A stretch of 64,000 nucleotides of DNA from assembly GCA_020740775.1 (NCBI GenBank), contig JAHEWK010000003.1, positions 2,604,001-2,668,000 of the forward strand. The letters are read 5' to 3'. This stretch comes from Ilyonectria destructans. Taxonomy: Eukaryota > Ascomycota > Sordariomycetes > Hypocreales > Nectriaceae. The position numbers and the translations under genes are program-made. The notes under the pieces were generated by a model. The model was not told where the DNA came from. It did no database searches and was given only the letters and a program-made list of their open reading frames with translations. Position 1 is the stretch's first letter. Each line of letters starts with the position of its first letter. Shown here one piece after another: positions 1-11,821 of this stretch.

Positions 1-557
1 TTTTGCAGTTTTGTTTCTACTTTTGGTCAACTTGCACGCCTGCCTGGGCTTGCTCCGGCTTCCTCTCTCACTCACTCCCGTTCCCGCTCCCCCACCCTCT
101 GATTGCTGCTACTCACACTCCCGGTCGCCAAGTGGCTGACACGTTACGTGTTGTTTGTTCTTGTATCCGCGTGGTGTGCTCACCCCGTGTTGCGCACTGC
201 GTGCTGGGTGCGTGTGAGGAAACAATACGGGAGAGTACAATGGCCTGGAGGCAGAGCCAGACCCCCCCATGCTCAAGCTCTCATGCCCATGCCCATGCCC
301 CATGCCCGGTGGCGGAGGCGGACGATTGCAAGTACCTTGGCCATTCCCATGGCCTGTCTTTGGTCGTCCGTCTCTGTCTTTGGCCTGCATTGCCTGCGTT
401 GCCTCACCTTTTACATACACGCTCCTCGTGCTGCCGCTGCCGCCGCCACCAGCATGGTCTCCCGGTTTATGCAACTGCAGACATCAGCAAAGGCAGCAGC
501 AGTAGAAGCAGCCTTGTTGGGGCTCGTTTTTTTTTTGTTAATAATAATCCCTACCAG

Positions 558-588
<31 letters not shown>

Positions 589-1612
589 CATCTCTCTCCC
601 TTTCCTCGCTTTCCTCGCTTTCCTCGCCTTCTCTCCTCTCTCTTCAACCACCCCTGTCCCTTTTTCAAAAAATTTTCTCCTTGTTTTTCTGCCCTACTGC
701 AGGCAGTTCCCTTTTGAACCAACAAGCCTAGCCCATCCGTCCCGCAACCCAACCGGTGCGGAATCGTCAAACCGGCAACCGCCAACAACGGCCAAAAGCC
801 TTTGCCGCGCGCCCATGTTACGAGTGTAAACGCACCCGCTCCCAGCAATCATCATTTCATCGCGCATCAATCCACACTCCAAACCCACAATCCACTCTTC
901 CCCCAGAACATCGCGTCACATCGCAATCGCAACGGCAGTCCTAGTCGCAGTCCCAATCCCAATCCCAACCCCAGCCTCGCGCCTTTGCGTCCCCCGCCCG
1001 CCCGCTACACTACGCCAGAGCTCCCCGTCTTGCACAGCACGCTTCAATCCCTGCCCCTCATCCCCCAAATTTCCAGGCCGGCGCATCCCATCACACACAA
1101 CCCATCCAGCTCACCTCACTTCACTTCACTTCACTTCACCTCAACTCACCCTCACCCGCAAATCGCTCCCGCAACTACACCCGCACCCGCACCCGTCCCC
1201 GTCTCCGTTCCCGTACCCGCCGAGCGCTGCCTCCAGAGCCCAGCCCAGCCCAGCCCAAGACTCACGTTGCGGCCGTCAAGCCCGATCTGCTTTCTCCTGG
1301 GGTGGCTTGGGCGCAGGGCAATGGGTAGCTGCTTCGACGCCCGGGGTGCCGCCTGGATTTATTTGTACACGCTTCCAAGCCCCTTCCCGCTCACTGCTCA
1401 CTGCCGCGAGCTGCTGCATCGCCGCAGCCTCTCGAAACTCTTTCTGTGCCACTCCAGCGGTGGCAGTATTACCTACAAGCTGTGACACCTGAACACCTGG
1501 ACACAGTACCCAGGGAATGGCAATACAGCATCTCCTGTGGCCGCGTCTTTTTGCCCGCGTCCTCGCTACCGTCGCTCCCTGGTCTGAGGCCGTTCCGCTG
1601 ATGAGGCCCCAG
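1..1612 (+). promoter_or_regulatory. Promoter and pyrimidine-rich leader upstream of the vib-1-like gene
   Basis: No convincing coding exon is seen here. The stretch is strongly C/T-rich on the plus strand: CT/CTTT tracts around 560-660, repeated CCCATG units near 280-305, CACTT repeats near 1110-1140 and CACCCG repeats near 1170-1200. Long pyrimidine-rich leaders are common in front of fungal regulatory genes, so this is read as promoter plus 5' UTR of the NDT80-type gene downstream. It may hide one or more first exons and a 5' UTR intron. A frame running about 1470-1598 ends in two consecutive TGA codons just before the first supported exon. That fits an intron ending at 1612 or 1622, but no good donor could be chosen. 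Confidence 0.5.
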
Positions 1613-3536
1613 ATATCCCCAGGAAGCCAATACTCCTTCTCTCTCGATAGAGCCCACTCAGCCCTCATCGCTCTTAAACCTATTCCACCCGCCAATCGGC
1701 AACTCCACAGCGCCCTATCCCCAGGACGGAGGTGCCGCCTTTTATCAACCTCAATCCAACCCTCACATCTTTTCGGGGCTCGACATCCGTGCTCGCCTGG
1801 GCTCAAAGTACGTGCTATCCAGCCTATCCCGCCTATCCTTCCCTCTCCTCTCCACCTTGCGCTGTCAGCTCTCTCTCTCTCCTTGTCACACGCCCGTGCC
1901 CGTCTCTCCTCCCCCCCCCCCCCCCCCCCCCTCATAAACCTGCCCATGCGCCCGCTTGCTCCAGGGACTGGGAAACTCGAGTCGCAAAAGTTGTCTTTGG
2001 CTATCATGGAAACCCAGCCAGATCCGCCCTCTTAGAAGACTAAAACTAACCACAGCGAGCAGCAGCGCCGCGTCTACGGGAATGGCACATCCCCATCCCC
2101 ATCCCCATCGCACCACAGGTCTCCCACACCCGGGTCAGCAGATCAGCACTCGCGAGCAGTACACTCCGGCAACGCCATCCTTCAGAAGGGCGTCGGAGCA
2201 TCCATCGCGATCCCCGTCTTACCCCGGGAACACGCTCCGACGCAATCCCTTGTCGCCCACCCCGAGCCCCATTACCTCATTCCCGGTCGCAGGGCCAAAC
2301 ATGGGCTCCGGTCAGTTTTCCAACCGGGGTGCTCAGAGTATTCCGCCTCTGCTGTCTGTCAACACGATGGGTTCCCTCCAGTACCAAGATGGCGCCGGCA
2401 CGCCGGTCAAAGTTGACATTACCGGAATCATTGACAAGGGTTTCTTCCTCTCCGACAACGAGTGGACCTGTTACCGGAGGAACTACTTCTCCTGTGGCTG
2501 CTCCTTCTCCCTGACCCCCTACATGCCTGATGTGTCAATTCAATTCACGGCCACGAGTTCAAACCAGACTGTTCAACTCTACGGTTTCGCAATGTGCATC
2601 TCAGCGGTCGTGTCCGATAATGAACAGCACAACATCGATCTGGTTCAGCACACCCCCAAGAGAGACAAGGGACCCATCATGAAGCCTGAGAAGATTCGGC
2701 TCGGGGTCAAGCCGCCCCAGCAGGGCCATCACCATCATATGGAGATGTTCCCAAACGCCGTGGTATCCAGTCGTTACCCTGACAGCTTCACACCCGCCGG
2801 CGGCCAAGCGCATCCGACAGAGCACACTTTTGAGCGTATTCAGTTCAAACAAGCGACTCAAAACAACGGCAAGAGAAGAGCTGCGCAGCAATACTATCAG
2901 CTCGTCGTTGAACTCTGGGGCGATGTTGGATCCCAGGGCCCCGGTGAACAGTTCGTCAAACTCGCCTGTCGAAAGTCTGCCAAGATGATTGTCCGTGGGC
3001 GATCACCTGGGCACTATCAAAACGACCGGCGGGGGAGCCAAAGCAGCGGCCCTGGTGGTTCGTCTGGCAATCTGAGCAACTACGTCCCTGGTGGCAGCAT
3101 GAGCGACTTCAACCAGAACCCAATGCTGGGACCATCGGCCTACCCGCAAGGATTCGATGGGCGGGGAAACCTTTACAATGTTCGCCACCACGATATACCA
3201 CCAGAGTCTATAATCCCTTCGCAAAATGCAAAGACGATCGACACGGCAAAGGAGTATCAATACTACCCGGGCGCCATGTACGACGGGCAGAGTGACCGGA
3301 TCGATCTCTTCAATTCCCGCAGTGAGGCGGAGGCTGCCGTGCCCCACATGGCCACTGGCATGGACGTGAATGGAAAAATCAAGCACGAATACGATGGGGC
3401 TACTCTGCCTAGCATCTTCCATCCGCCGGGGCAGGTAAGCGAGCGCCGCCCAGGGCCGTTTGATGGCAAGCCAAATACCAACGGCTACTATCCGACCATG
3501 GTCCCACCCCCGGGTGTCAACATCACCATGACTTGA
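1613..3536 (+). CDS. vib-1: VIB-1/XprG-like NDT80/PhoG-family transcription factor (5' end unresolved)
   Basis: Probable nuclear DNA-binding regulator of the NDT80/PhoG family. VIB-1 and XprG relatives control heterokaryon incompatibility, extracellular proteases and nutrient-starvation responses. The conserved core lies at about 2400-3010, from the segment after GTPVKVDITGIIDKGFF through FERIQFKQAT to LACRKSAKMIVRGRSPGHY. A Gly/Ser/Asn-rich tail follows, and TGA is at 3534-3536. The upstream exon is 1613 (or 1623)-1807, ending in LDIRARLGS. A donor GTACGT at 1808 splices to tandem CAG acceptors ending at 2062 or 2065, both of which keep frame. The intron (about 255 bp) carries a run of about 21 C. 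The initiator Met and any earlier exon are not identified. A shorter product starting at Met 2082 or 2301 cannot be excluded. The family call is secure; which paralogue it is is inferred. Confidence 0.85.
1911..1931 (+). repeat. Homopolymeric C tract inside the vib-1 intron
   Basis: A run of about 21 C lies in the intron 1808-2062, between the GTACGT donor and the CTAAC branch-like site at about 2047. Such a tract is prone to length change. It could also weaken splicing or act as a polypyrimidine tract. Confidence 0.8.
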
Positions 3537-6500
3537 ATGGGCCATCTCCGAACATTTTCTGGGGTTAACAAGGCTCATCCCCCCAGCACAAAATGGACGG
3601 CCGAATTTATTCGATGAGACTGCGCGAAACATATCATGGGCTTCCGGTTGAAGAGAAAACAAAAGAAGACTCGGACAAGGGTACGGGCATGGATACGGGG
3701 TTAAGGTCTTGATTTCAGGGTTTCTTTCGATTGAAAAGTGATACGCTCGCGAAAACGGAAGTGCATTCTGCATTGATCCAGAGAACTGACTCCTGGCGTA
3801 TTGCGAGGATAGAACAAGGACATGGCAGCAAAAGAGGGGGATCCTCGTTGAGGCCCAGCCGAATGTGCTTGGGTTCACGGACAACTGTTACGATGTGTAC
3901 GACACCGGGTCAGGAGTATGGAGGATGGAGCATGGGTCTTATTGGTTTCTTGATTGTTGTCTGTTTCGTTTCTGCTCTCCTCGGGGACGTAAAATGGATG
4001 GTGGCTCGGAATGTACGAAGAGGGTGAGCGGGAAGAGGGGTCAAAATGGAAGGCAGAGAGCGCGTGAGAGAAACAGGGGGAATGATTGGAGGGGGAGCAC
4101 GGATAGGAGGGATACCCAGGTTGCATTTCGTTTCCTATTCTCGCACATTTCTTTGCCTTTTCTTCCTCCTCTTGTTGGATGTGATTCCATTGCTCAGGAT
4201 CCTGCGATTTGGTTGGAAGAGTATGAGGTATCACTTTCTCACTCATCATTATGTCATTGATACTTTGGACAAAGGGAGAACGGGGTGTGGCACATGGGAT
4301 GGATGGGATTGGACGGGGAATATGGAATGGAATACGGAAAGGAGAAATTGGCGTTGAGAAAGAAAGGTAACAACGGGCCAGGGGCCAGGACACGAGGGCA
4401 TGACACAGAGGATCTGGCATTGGCTAGCCGATGCCACGCCCACGAGGGCCTGACTTTGCTTTTTTTGTTTTTATTAATTGCTTTTAATGACGATGTTTCA
4501 CCTGGGTATCATGACGACGTGCATTTGACAATGAATGGTTCATGAGACTGGCGCCACAGGCGGCATTGCTAGACTAGGCGTGTTTTTGAGTGGTTGTCGT
4601 CTGGGAAACGTGGGTCATTTGGACAGTTAGGGTGAGAGTGAGGCCGCGTGCCTGGGTGGCCTCAGAACCGGGAGGTTGGTTGTCAAGGTCTTACTGGATG
4701 CCGTACTTTGCGGCTGCATTTTGACGAAGAAAGGGAAATGGCAACAATGCCCGGCTCGAGGGAACTAAAACAAGGCTTCAGGCGCCATGGTCCAAACAAA
4801 GTCAAAGCCGAGAGACTTGGCCAGGTGATGGCTCAGATGGCAACCCAAAGGCCAGACCAGACCAGACCAAACCAGGCCGGGCCAGGTCAGGCCAGACCGA
4901 GAACTTGGACCAGCCAACCAGAGCGGCGGCTTGTTGGCCTGACCTGCCGTCTTAGTTAATGTCCAAATCCCGGAGCGCTTGTGACCGCGTCCCCCGGCGA
5001 TCCGGAGATAGGCGTGACCGCATTCGGAACATGGCCGCCAAGCCGGCGCTGGTTGTCCCGCGTGCCCACCCGGTTTACCGTGTAGGTCGGTGTAAGCAGC
5101 GCGGGAGTAAGGCCACCATGCCGGCCTTTGCCTCCAGCACTAACACTGCAACTCTGCTACGCCCTTTTCCCACTTGCGGCGGCCGTTAGCTGTCGTCTCT
5201 TGTCAACTTTTGGAAGTTGGAACCGTCGGGAAGCTGACTCGCGCGCGGTTCGATTAAGGTTGAGCCTATTGCCCCATTATCCCATGGCCCCATGGCCCCA
5301 CGAAAACGGTCCGAGCCCCGTCACATAAGGTAGTTTAGCCTTTGGAGGGATCGCTCGCTTCATCGACTGACGTAACTAGACTACGCGGGAGGGGCTTGGA
5401 GGAGAAAAGGGCCCGGATGAAGTGGGCCGCGACAACCGGCGTTGCGTTGTTCTGGTATTTGTGAGGGTTGGTTTTGGTGGCTTGGGACGCTCGTGATTGA
5501 GGTTGGAATCGTTGGATGAGGAAGTCGGCGCCGCGAGCGACGTCGGCCATGGCGCTTGGCAGGCCCTGTGAGGATTCTGGGGGAGGGGCTCGAGTAGGAG
5601 GTCACATGTGGGATTTGATCAAGACATGGCATGGCAGGCTTGTGATGTGGTTCGTATGGGGTTCTAAGGCGCGGGCTTCCTAATTCGGATGCATCGACTC
5701 CGGATGCTTGGAACTGGAGATGACGATACTTTCCAGCTGGACGACACTTAAGGAAACCCAGCCGGGACCATCCATAGACTCGTTTTTGCACTTATACCAT
5801 CCATGGCCCTTGGCGGAGGTCGACCAATAGCCGGGAGTCCACCAGCTGTGACGTTGATCCCAACACTCGGTATTAAACAGCACTGGAATTAAACTAGGCC
5901 ACTGAATACACCCCACCCTCCGCCACAGCACCCAGACATTCTCCCACCGACATCTACCCTGCAGAGATCTAGACCGAACAAGACCACATTATGCTGCGTA
6001 ACCCAACTCCCGATCCCCAAAGCCACCCACCCACGCAACCTCGGCCCATGGATCGATGCATCCTCGCCAAGCGGGGACGTCCCAAAAATACGATGTGCGC
6101 ATCAACAACCGACCGCGACTCCCACCCCCCGTCGACCTTCGCCCCTCGGATGGCCCTGCATGGCCGAGGAATGAAGAAACCCGAGATTTGTCGAGGCCGA
6201 TGAAGGAAGCCAGCGCCCACATTCACACCCTCCCGTCCTGCAAATACGACTGGCTCCTCCCCCGGTGCTCCACCCTCGACGACGCTCCGTTCATATCCCG
6301 GGTTTCACAGCATGTATGCGCCCACCGCCCATCCACGACCAACGATCTTGTCGGCCGGGTGATGAGGCGTGACGATTGGCCTCCCGTCGGCGAGGCGCGC
6401 TGTATTTCGCAGACCGGTTTTTCCTGGGAGATTGTGCGTCGCCGGGCAGGTGCACAATGTTGCGAATGGGGGGCGGCTTGGGCAGCAAAAAGGGGTGAGC

Positions 6501-7176
6501 ATCTCGGTGAGGAGCAAGGGGGGCGTCTGGAGAAAAATGCTCGGATGGACTGGCTGGGATATCCGGGAATGGAGGGGGTGCGTCGACGGCAAGCAGGGAG
6601 GGAAAACCGAGCGAGGCTGGCAAGCAAGAGAGACGGACGGACGCACACACACATGCACACGCACACACGCCGGGATGAGGCTCATGCAGGGCGCACACCG
6701 GTGACGGGATTGTGCGTCCGATACGGCGGCTTCCTGCCTTTGCTCTCGCCTGCGCCGAGGAGGATTTGCTGATGTTGGCTGTTGGCTGTTGGGCATGCGG
6801 GCAGCCTGCGCCGGGTCGCAGGAAGTGGCCTGACGCGGCCGCGAGAAAGGGTCGTTGAGGCGGCGAGGTGAGGCGAGGCGAGACGAGGCGAAATTGATCG
6901 GCTGGGCACTGATGAGGGTGAGGGATGAGGACGAGGGCGAGGACGGAGTTGGGCATGTCAACACCCGATGCGACGCCCACGGGTGGCTGGTATTTCGGGA
7001 CTGAGATGGCGTCGACTCCGGCCGACTTCGCTGTCTAGGTAGCTCTAGCTGCAGTTGTTCGCGTCACCCGGTTTGCGCTGATCGGCGGTGCTACTCGAAA
7101 AGAGGCACGCAGCATCCAGCATCCAGTATCCAGCATCCGGCTGCTCCCCCAGTGCCCGGTCCCCAGCTTCTCTCCG
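3537..7176. other. Intergenic region between vib-1 and the folate gene
   Basis: It holds the vib-1 3' flank and, far to the right, the 3' flank of the folate gene, which reads toward it. I see one small codon-biased ORF on the minus strand (5335-5550, listed separately). ACACAC and GAGGCGAG-type simple repeats lie at about 6640-6670 and 6860-6890. The overlapping ORFs at 6056-6980 have no recognisable domain and lie in biased-composition DNA, so they are not called. Confidence 0.5.
5335..5550 (-). CDS. Possible small hypothetical protein (71 aa)
   Basis: This is a single-exon ORF. Its ATG sits in a good context (AGCGCC before the ATG, G after it). Its third codon positions are mostly C or G, as in the real genes of this window. 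The product starts MADVARGADFLIQRF and has no signal peptide, membrane segment or domain I recognise. It could instead be the first exon of a spliced gene, since GTAGTC follows a plausible codon boundary near 5385. No function is proposed. Confidence 0.35.
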   Translation of the reverse strand: MADVARGADFLIQRFQPQSRASQATKTNPHKYQNNATPVVAAHFIRALFSSKPLPRSLVTSVDEASDPSKG

Positions 7177-8903
7177 TCACACCCTCCAGATGGCATCCGC
7201 CATCTTGACCACCACGGCCATCTCCGCCGTGTCATGCACGCGCACCACGTCGGCGCCTCCCTGCACCGCCGCCACCACCGTCGCCGCCGTGCCCCACGTC
7301 CGCCGTGCCGGCTCCGCGACGCCAGTGATCTTGCCGACGAAGGCCTTGCGGCTCGCGCCGACAAGCCACGGCAGGCTCTCAAGCCCGGGCCAGTAGCGCA
7401 GCTCGTCGAGGCGCCGCAGGAGCTCGAGGTTCTGCTCGCTCGTCTTGGCGAAGCCGATGCCCGGGTCGAGCATGATGCGCCAGCGCCGGATACCCGCGGC
7501 CTCGGCGGCGGCGACGCGGGCCAGCAGCTCCGAAGCGACGGTGGGGATGAGGCCGTCCGGATACGACGTCAGGCCAGTCATGGTCTCGGGGGTACCGCGC
7601 ATGTGCATTAGGCAGATGGTCTTTTGCAGACGGGCAACAGTCGGAAGCATGTCTGGGTCGAGCAGCCCAGCCGAGACATCGTTGATCATGTCGGCGCCGT
7701 TGGCGACGACCTGCTCGGCGACGGAGGCGCGGTACGTGTCGACGCTGATCACAACGTCGCGGGCCTCCGGCAGCGACCGGATGAGCTGGACTGCCGGAAC
7801 GACGCGGGCTGTCTCCTCCTCGGCGGAGACCTGCTCGCGGCCAGGGGCGGTGGACTGGCCGCCGACATCGATGATGGAGGTGCCGCTTCGGACCATGTCG
7901 AGGATGGTCTGCGCGAGGTTCTCCGGGGCGTGGACGCCGCCGTCGGAGAAGGAGTCTGGGGTCACGTTGAGGATGCCCATGACGTGTGTCTTCCTGTTGC
8001 TGGCGAGGGCTGTCAGGGGACTCGATGTGGCAGACAAGGGAGTCATCGAGGACATTGGCTCGCCGCGAGGGAGCTCGTGGAGGTAGTCTTGGATAAGCTT
8101 CCAAGGCTTTGAAGGGTCAAGTGACTTGGCTGGCATAAGTCTGCAGTTTGTTAGGAACTTTCTGTATCGTCTGAGATCGGGGTCGCATACTCTGCTAGGG
8201 GTCTCAAGACAAACTCCCTCTCCAGGACACCAGCATGAGGCACCGTTAGTCGCTCATGGCTCACTTTCTCATTTCCATAGAGGAGTATGTCCAGATCAAT
8301 GTTGCGCGGGCCTTTATCAATGACCTTCTTGCGTCCCATCTCACGCTCAATGGCTTGGAGCTCATCGAGTAGGGCCAAGGGCTCCAGCTCAGTCTCAACC
8401 TGGGACGAGGAGTCAGTGTGAAGGGAATGTCATGCTAGGTTTAATGGGGCACTCACCTCGCAGGCGCCATTGACAAAGCGGTCCTGGTCTTTGACGTACA
8501 TGGGCTCGGTCTCCCACAGGCTGCTGGTCCGCTTGACCTTGATCCCGCGGCGGTCCATCTCGTTACAGGCATGCTCAATCTCGGCGACACGGTCACCAAG
8601 ATTGCTCCCGAGGGCGATATACGCCGTCTTCTTGCGGGGCTTGCTGGTGCCGCACGCGCAGCCGCAGGCAGAGTGCTTCAGCCCGGGCATCGTGCTCCGG
8701 GCATGGAGCCGGGGGCGCACGGAGGTGGCGGTGGCGACGGAGGCCGAGAGCATCCGCCGTGGTTGCGATGCGGGCGATGCGGGCGATGCGGATGCACATC
8801 GCGCAGGGAAGGGCCGCAACGAGCAGGCGCCAGCATTGGAGCTGGGCCGAGAAGTGCTGAGGCTTCGGATTAGGGGGCGGGATGGAAATGGGTGCTTCAT
8901 CAT
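7177..8903 (-). CDS. Bifunctional hydroxymethyldihydropterin pyrophosphokinase-dihydropteroate synthase (folate synthesis)
   Basis: Two consecutive steps of folate synthesis on one 539-aa chain: pyrophosphorylation of 6-hydroxymethyl-dihydropterin, then condensation with p-aminobenzoate. DHPS is the sulfonamide target. Exons run 8903-8457, 8399-8191 and 8140-7177. The introns are 57 bp and 50 bp, the latter with a TCCTAAC branch site and CTGCAG acceptor. The N-terminal 90 residues or so are Arg/Ser/Ala-rich, like a mitochondrial presequence. HPPK begins at YIALGSNLGDR and includes GPRNIDLDILLYG. DHPS begins at about residue 271 (NVTPDSFSDGG) and continues with MINDVSAG, LMHMRGTPETM, DPGIGFAKT and LVGASRKAFVG. 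There is no dihydroneopterin aldolase domain in front, unlike trifunctional yeast Fol1, so that activity must be encoded elsewhere. The start at 8903 is the first Met of a double Met; Met 8900 or a later one is possible. Confidence 0.93.
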
Positions 8904-10007
8904 GGCCCTTTTGCTGCTACATGCTGCGCTTTATGCTAGGTGAGGTTCGCTGGTGACGATGGCGAGCGTCGCAAAAATTTGCGATAGAGAGACGAGTGGC
9001 GTGTGCGTAACGGTTGGAAACCGCGGTGGAGTGTTGTCATTGTGTGTGGGGTTGCACTGGAGGTGTTTTCGACAGTGTCTACTGTCTAGTGAAGAAGTGA
9101 AGAAGCGAATATGGTATATGGAAAGCCCATGAAAAGGTTGGAGAGTCTATTCGCGATGCTGAGTTTGGGGTGTCACAGGTGGAAGGCTTCATGATCATGT
9201 GACGGGTGTTGAGAGTCCGGCATGGGGACTGAAGAGGCCGGCGCAGCCCATTGCCTGTCGCCAGGGTGTTCTCCACATCGTACCGACGGTTGTGCCTAGG
9301 CATGTAGTAGGCAGGTGGAAGACGGGTTGAATCTGACGCTTCAGGGGCGAGACATGGACAGTTGAGACCGAGTGTGAGAGGGAGCACATGTCAGTCAGTC
9401 AGGCAAGTCAGCATCCCACGGCGGTTTGCGACTGGAGACGCGGCAAGTTTCTTACTTGAGCAACCATGTCAGCAGCGACGGCGACTCAGTCAGACAGCCG
9501 TCGGTCCAGCAATCAGTCAGCGGCAAATATGACGGCTCTTGTTTTCTCTCTCAATTTACGATCCGTCTGCTGTTCTTATCACCGCATAGCGAACAAAGCC
9601 GCATCAGCCAATGGAGAAATTGGTAGCACCTCCTCGTCCCTCGGCACGTTCCCCAGATTCCTGGCTGGGGTCGCCCCCCGTTCCCCTCCAACCACTGCGC
9701 GCTAGTCCACTTGCGGCTTCGTGTCCGCCTTCCCAGTCTGCGTGACGGCTCCTGTGCCGAGGCATGTTGGCCTGGCTTCCTCCATCCCTCCATCTCCAAC
9801 CTTTCAGATTTGCTCGACTCAGCTGATGCCCTTGTTCTTATAACCTGCGCGCGCCCCTTTGCTCCGTTCCCATCTCCCATCTTTACCTCTGTGTATCATA
9901 GTCTGACCGTCTTCTACTTCTCCGTCGTCGTCTTCTCGCTGTAACGGACCCATTGTCATCAAACCTCCATCCCCAATCCATCGAATCTCTCCAAAGCCTC
10001 ATTCACA
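8904..10007. promoter_or_regulatory. Divergent promoter region between the folate gene and nitronate monooxygenase
   Basis: The two genes diverge from this 1.1-kb gap, so it should hold both promoters. The right half (about 9780-10007) is C/T-rich, as in other leaders here. No ORF with coding character and no specific operator was recognised. Confidence 0.5.
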
Positions 10008-11412
10008 ATGGCATCCCCACGTACGTCACCACTACTACCACCACCGCCACCACTACCACCACCAATCTCTCACGTTCTCCCTCTCCTCTTCAGCCTCCCA
10101 TGCAAGTAAAGTCGCAATCGCTAACCCTCCTGCGTCCGCTAGAGAAGCTCCGCACCCCCATCACCGATCTGTTCAAGATCAAGCACCCCGTGCTGCTGGC
10201 CGGCATGAACGTCGCCGCTGGCCCCAAGCTCGCCGCTGCCGTGTCCAACGCCGGCGGTCTCGGTGTCATCGGCGGCGTCGGTTACACCCCCGAGATGCTC
10301 CGCGACCAGATCGCCGAGCTCAAGGAACATCTCGACGACAAGAACGCCCCCTTCGGCGTTGACCTGCTCCTCCCCCAGGTCGGCGGCAGCGCTCGCAAGA
10401 CCAAGTGCGTATTCTCCGACTCTCCGTCTTCCCCAAATTCATGTGCTTTTCCGTCGTTCCCCACATCATCGACTCAGCCTCCTCTGTCAAAACTTGGGCG
10501 GTGGCGGCTGAGTACAATCACATGCAAAACGCTCCGTTGCTTAGTTCAGCCTTGCGCGCGCTAGAGGCTCGCTCATGACCACTCTCGGCTAACACGCTCT
10601 ACAACAGCTACGACTACACAAAGGGCAAGCTCAATGAGCTCGTGGACATCATCATCGAGGAGGGCGCCAAGGTCTTCGTCTCGGCCGTTGGCGTCCCCAC
10701 CAAGGCCGTCGTCGAGAAGCTGCACGCGCACGGCATCGTCTACATGAACATGATTGGCCACGTCAAGCACGTTAAGAAGTGCCTCGACCTCGGCGTCGAC
10801 ATCATCGTCGCCCAGGGTGGTGAGGGCGGCGGCCACACCGGCGATATCCCTACCACTGTCCTCATCCCCGCCGTCGTCGAGATTTGCAAGAAGCACAAGT
10901 CACCCTTGACCGGCGGACCTGTTCAGGTCGTCGCCGCTGGTGGCATCCACAACGGCCAGCTCCTCGCCGCCTCGCTCATGATGGGCGCCAGCGCCGTCTG
11001 GGTCGGCACCCGCTTCATCCTCACCGACGAGGCCGGTGCCCCCAAGGCCCACAAGGAGGCCGTCCAGACCGCCGGTCACGACGACAACATCCGCACCATC
11101 ATCTTCACCGGCCGCCCCATGCGCGTCCGCAACAACGAGTACATTAACAACTGGGAGGTCAACCGCCAGGCCGAGATGAAGGAGCTCACCTCCAAGGGCA
11201 CCATTCCCTACGAGGCCGACCTCGACAAGATCATGGAGGAGAGCAGCGACAGCGACGATGATGACGCTCTCGACAAGTTCCGTCCCTTCCTCATGGGCAA
11301 GTGCGCCGCCGTCGTCAACGAGCAAAAGTCAGCCAAGGCCGTCGTCGACGAGTTTGTCGACGATGCCGTCTCCTGGCTGCAGACGGGCAACAAGATGATT
11401 GCCAAGCTGTAG
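10008..11412 (+). CDS. Nitronate monooxygenase / 2-nitropropane dioxygenase family, FMN-dependent
   Basis: FMN enzyme that oxidises alkyl nitronates such as propionate-3-nitronate, or in some relatives acts as an enoyl reductase-like TIM barrel. Exons are 10008-10020, 10143-10404 and 10608-11412, giving 359 aa. Exon 1 is only 13 nt (MASP plus one base). It joins via the GTACGT donor to the TAG acceptor at 10142, yielding MASPQKLRTPITDLFKIKHP. Landmarks are the N-terminal HPVLLAGM flavin-site segment, SNAGGLGVIGG, the AQGGEGGGHTG loop with the family's active-site His, and AAGGIHNGQLLAASLMMGA with WVGTRF for phosphate binding. An Asp/Glu-rich insert sits near the C-terminus (SSDSDDDDALDKF). 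No targeting signal is evident, so it is probably cytosolic. Substrate is inferred from the family only. Confidence 0.93.
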
Positions 11413-11821
11413 AAGAACCAAACACCAGATCCTCCTTGAGATACCTGTAGACTATGAGCATTATTGCATTTTACGTACCACCAAGACGAGCATGATAAAT
11501 ATTACATGACCCTTCTTCTTCAACTCTCAGACCGAGGTTTTGTTTTCCCACCACATGATTAAGAACAATTTGACGTGAAAGAGGAACAAAAAAACACGTC
11601 TATTTCATACTAACCAACGCAGCCAACTTTGACATTCACATGTACGCCAGCACCCAAAAGCATCCCGCCCCATATTTCATGCCGAGGGTATACGCGTCAG
11701 GGGCTCTGGCAACAACCCAAGATCTAACTGGGTGCATGTCTTGCCTGCCCTCTACTTCGTTACGACATCTAAAGCTTGGCGCAGTCGTGCTTCACTATTC
11801 TCCTACTAGGGCTCAGCCCGT
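11413..11821. other. Convergent 3' flanks of nitronate monooxygenase and the ArfGAP gene
   Basis: The two genes converge here. The left part is AT-richer and contains a GATAAATATTACATG stretch that may be part of the plus-strand polyadenylation region. No gene was recognised. Confidence 0.5.

Noticed and set aside
802..1485. 227-codon plus-strand Pro/Ser-rich frame before vib-1
   Set aside because: Composition follows the C/T-rich leader repeats (PNPNPNPS, HFTSLHFTS); better explained as leader DNA.
6056..6980. Overlapping frames of 219-238 codons on both strands
   Set aside because: Three frames are open at once, with simple-repeat products (HTHTHMHTHT) and no domain.
7445..8086. 213-codon plus-strand frame opposite the folate gene
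   Set aside because: It lies wholly antisense to the DHPS exon and arises from GC-biased codon third positions; no domain.
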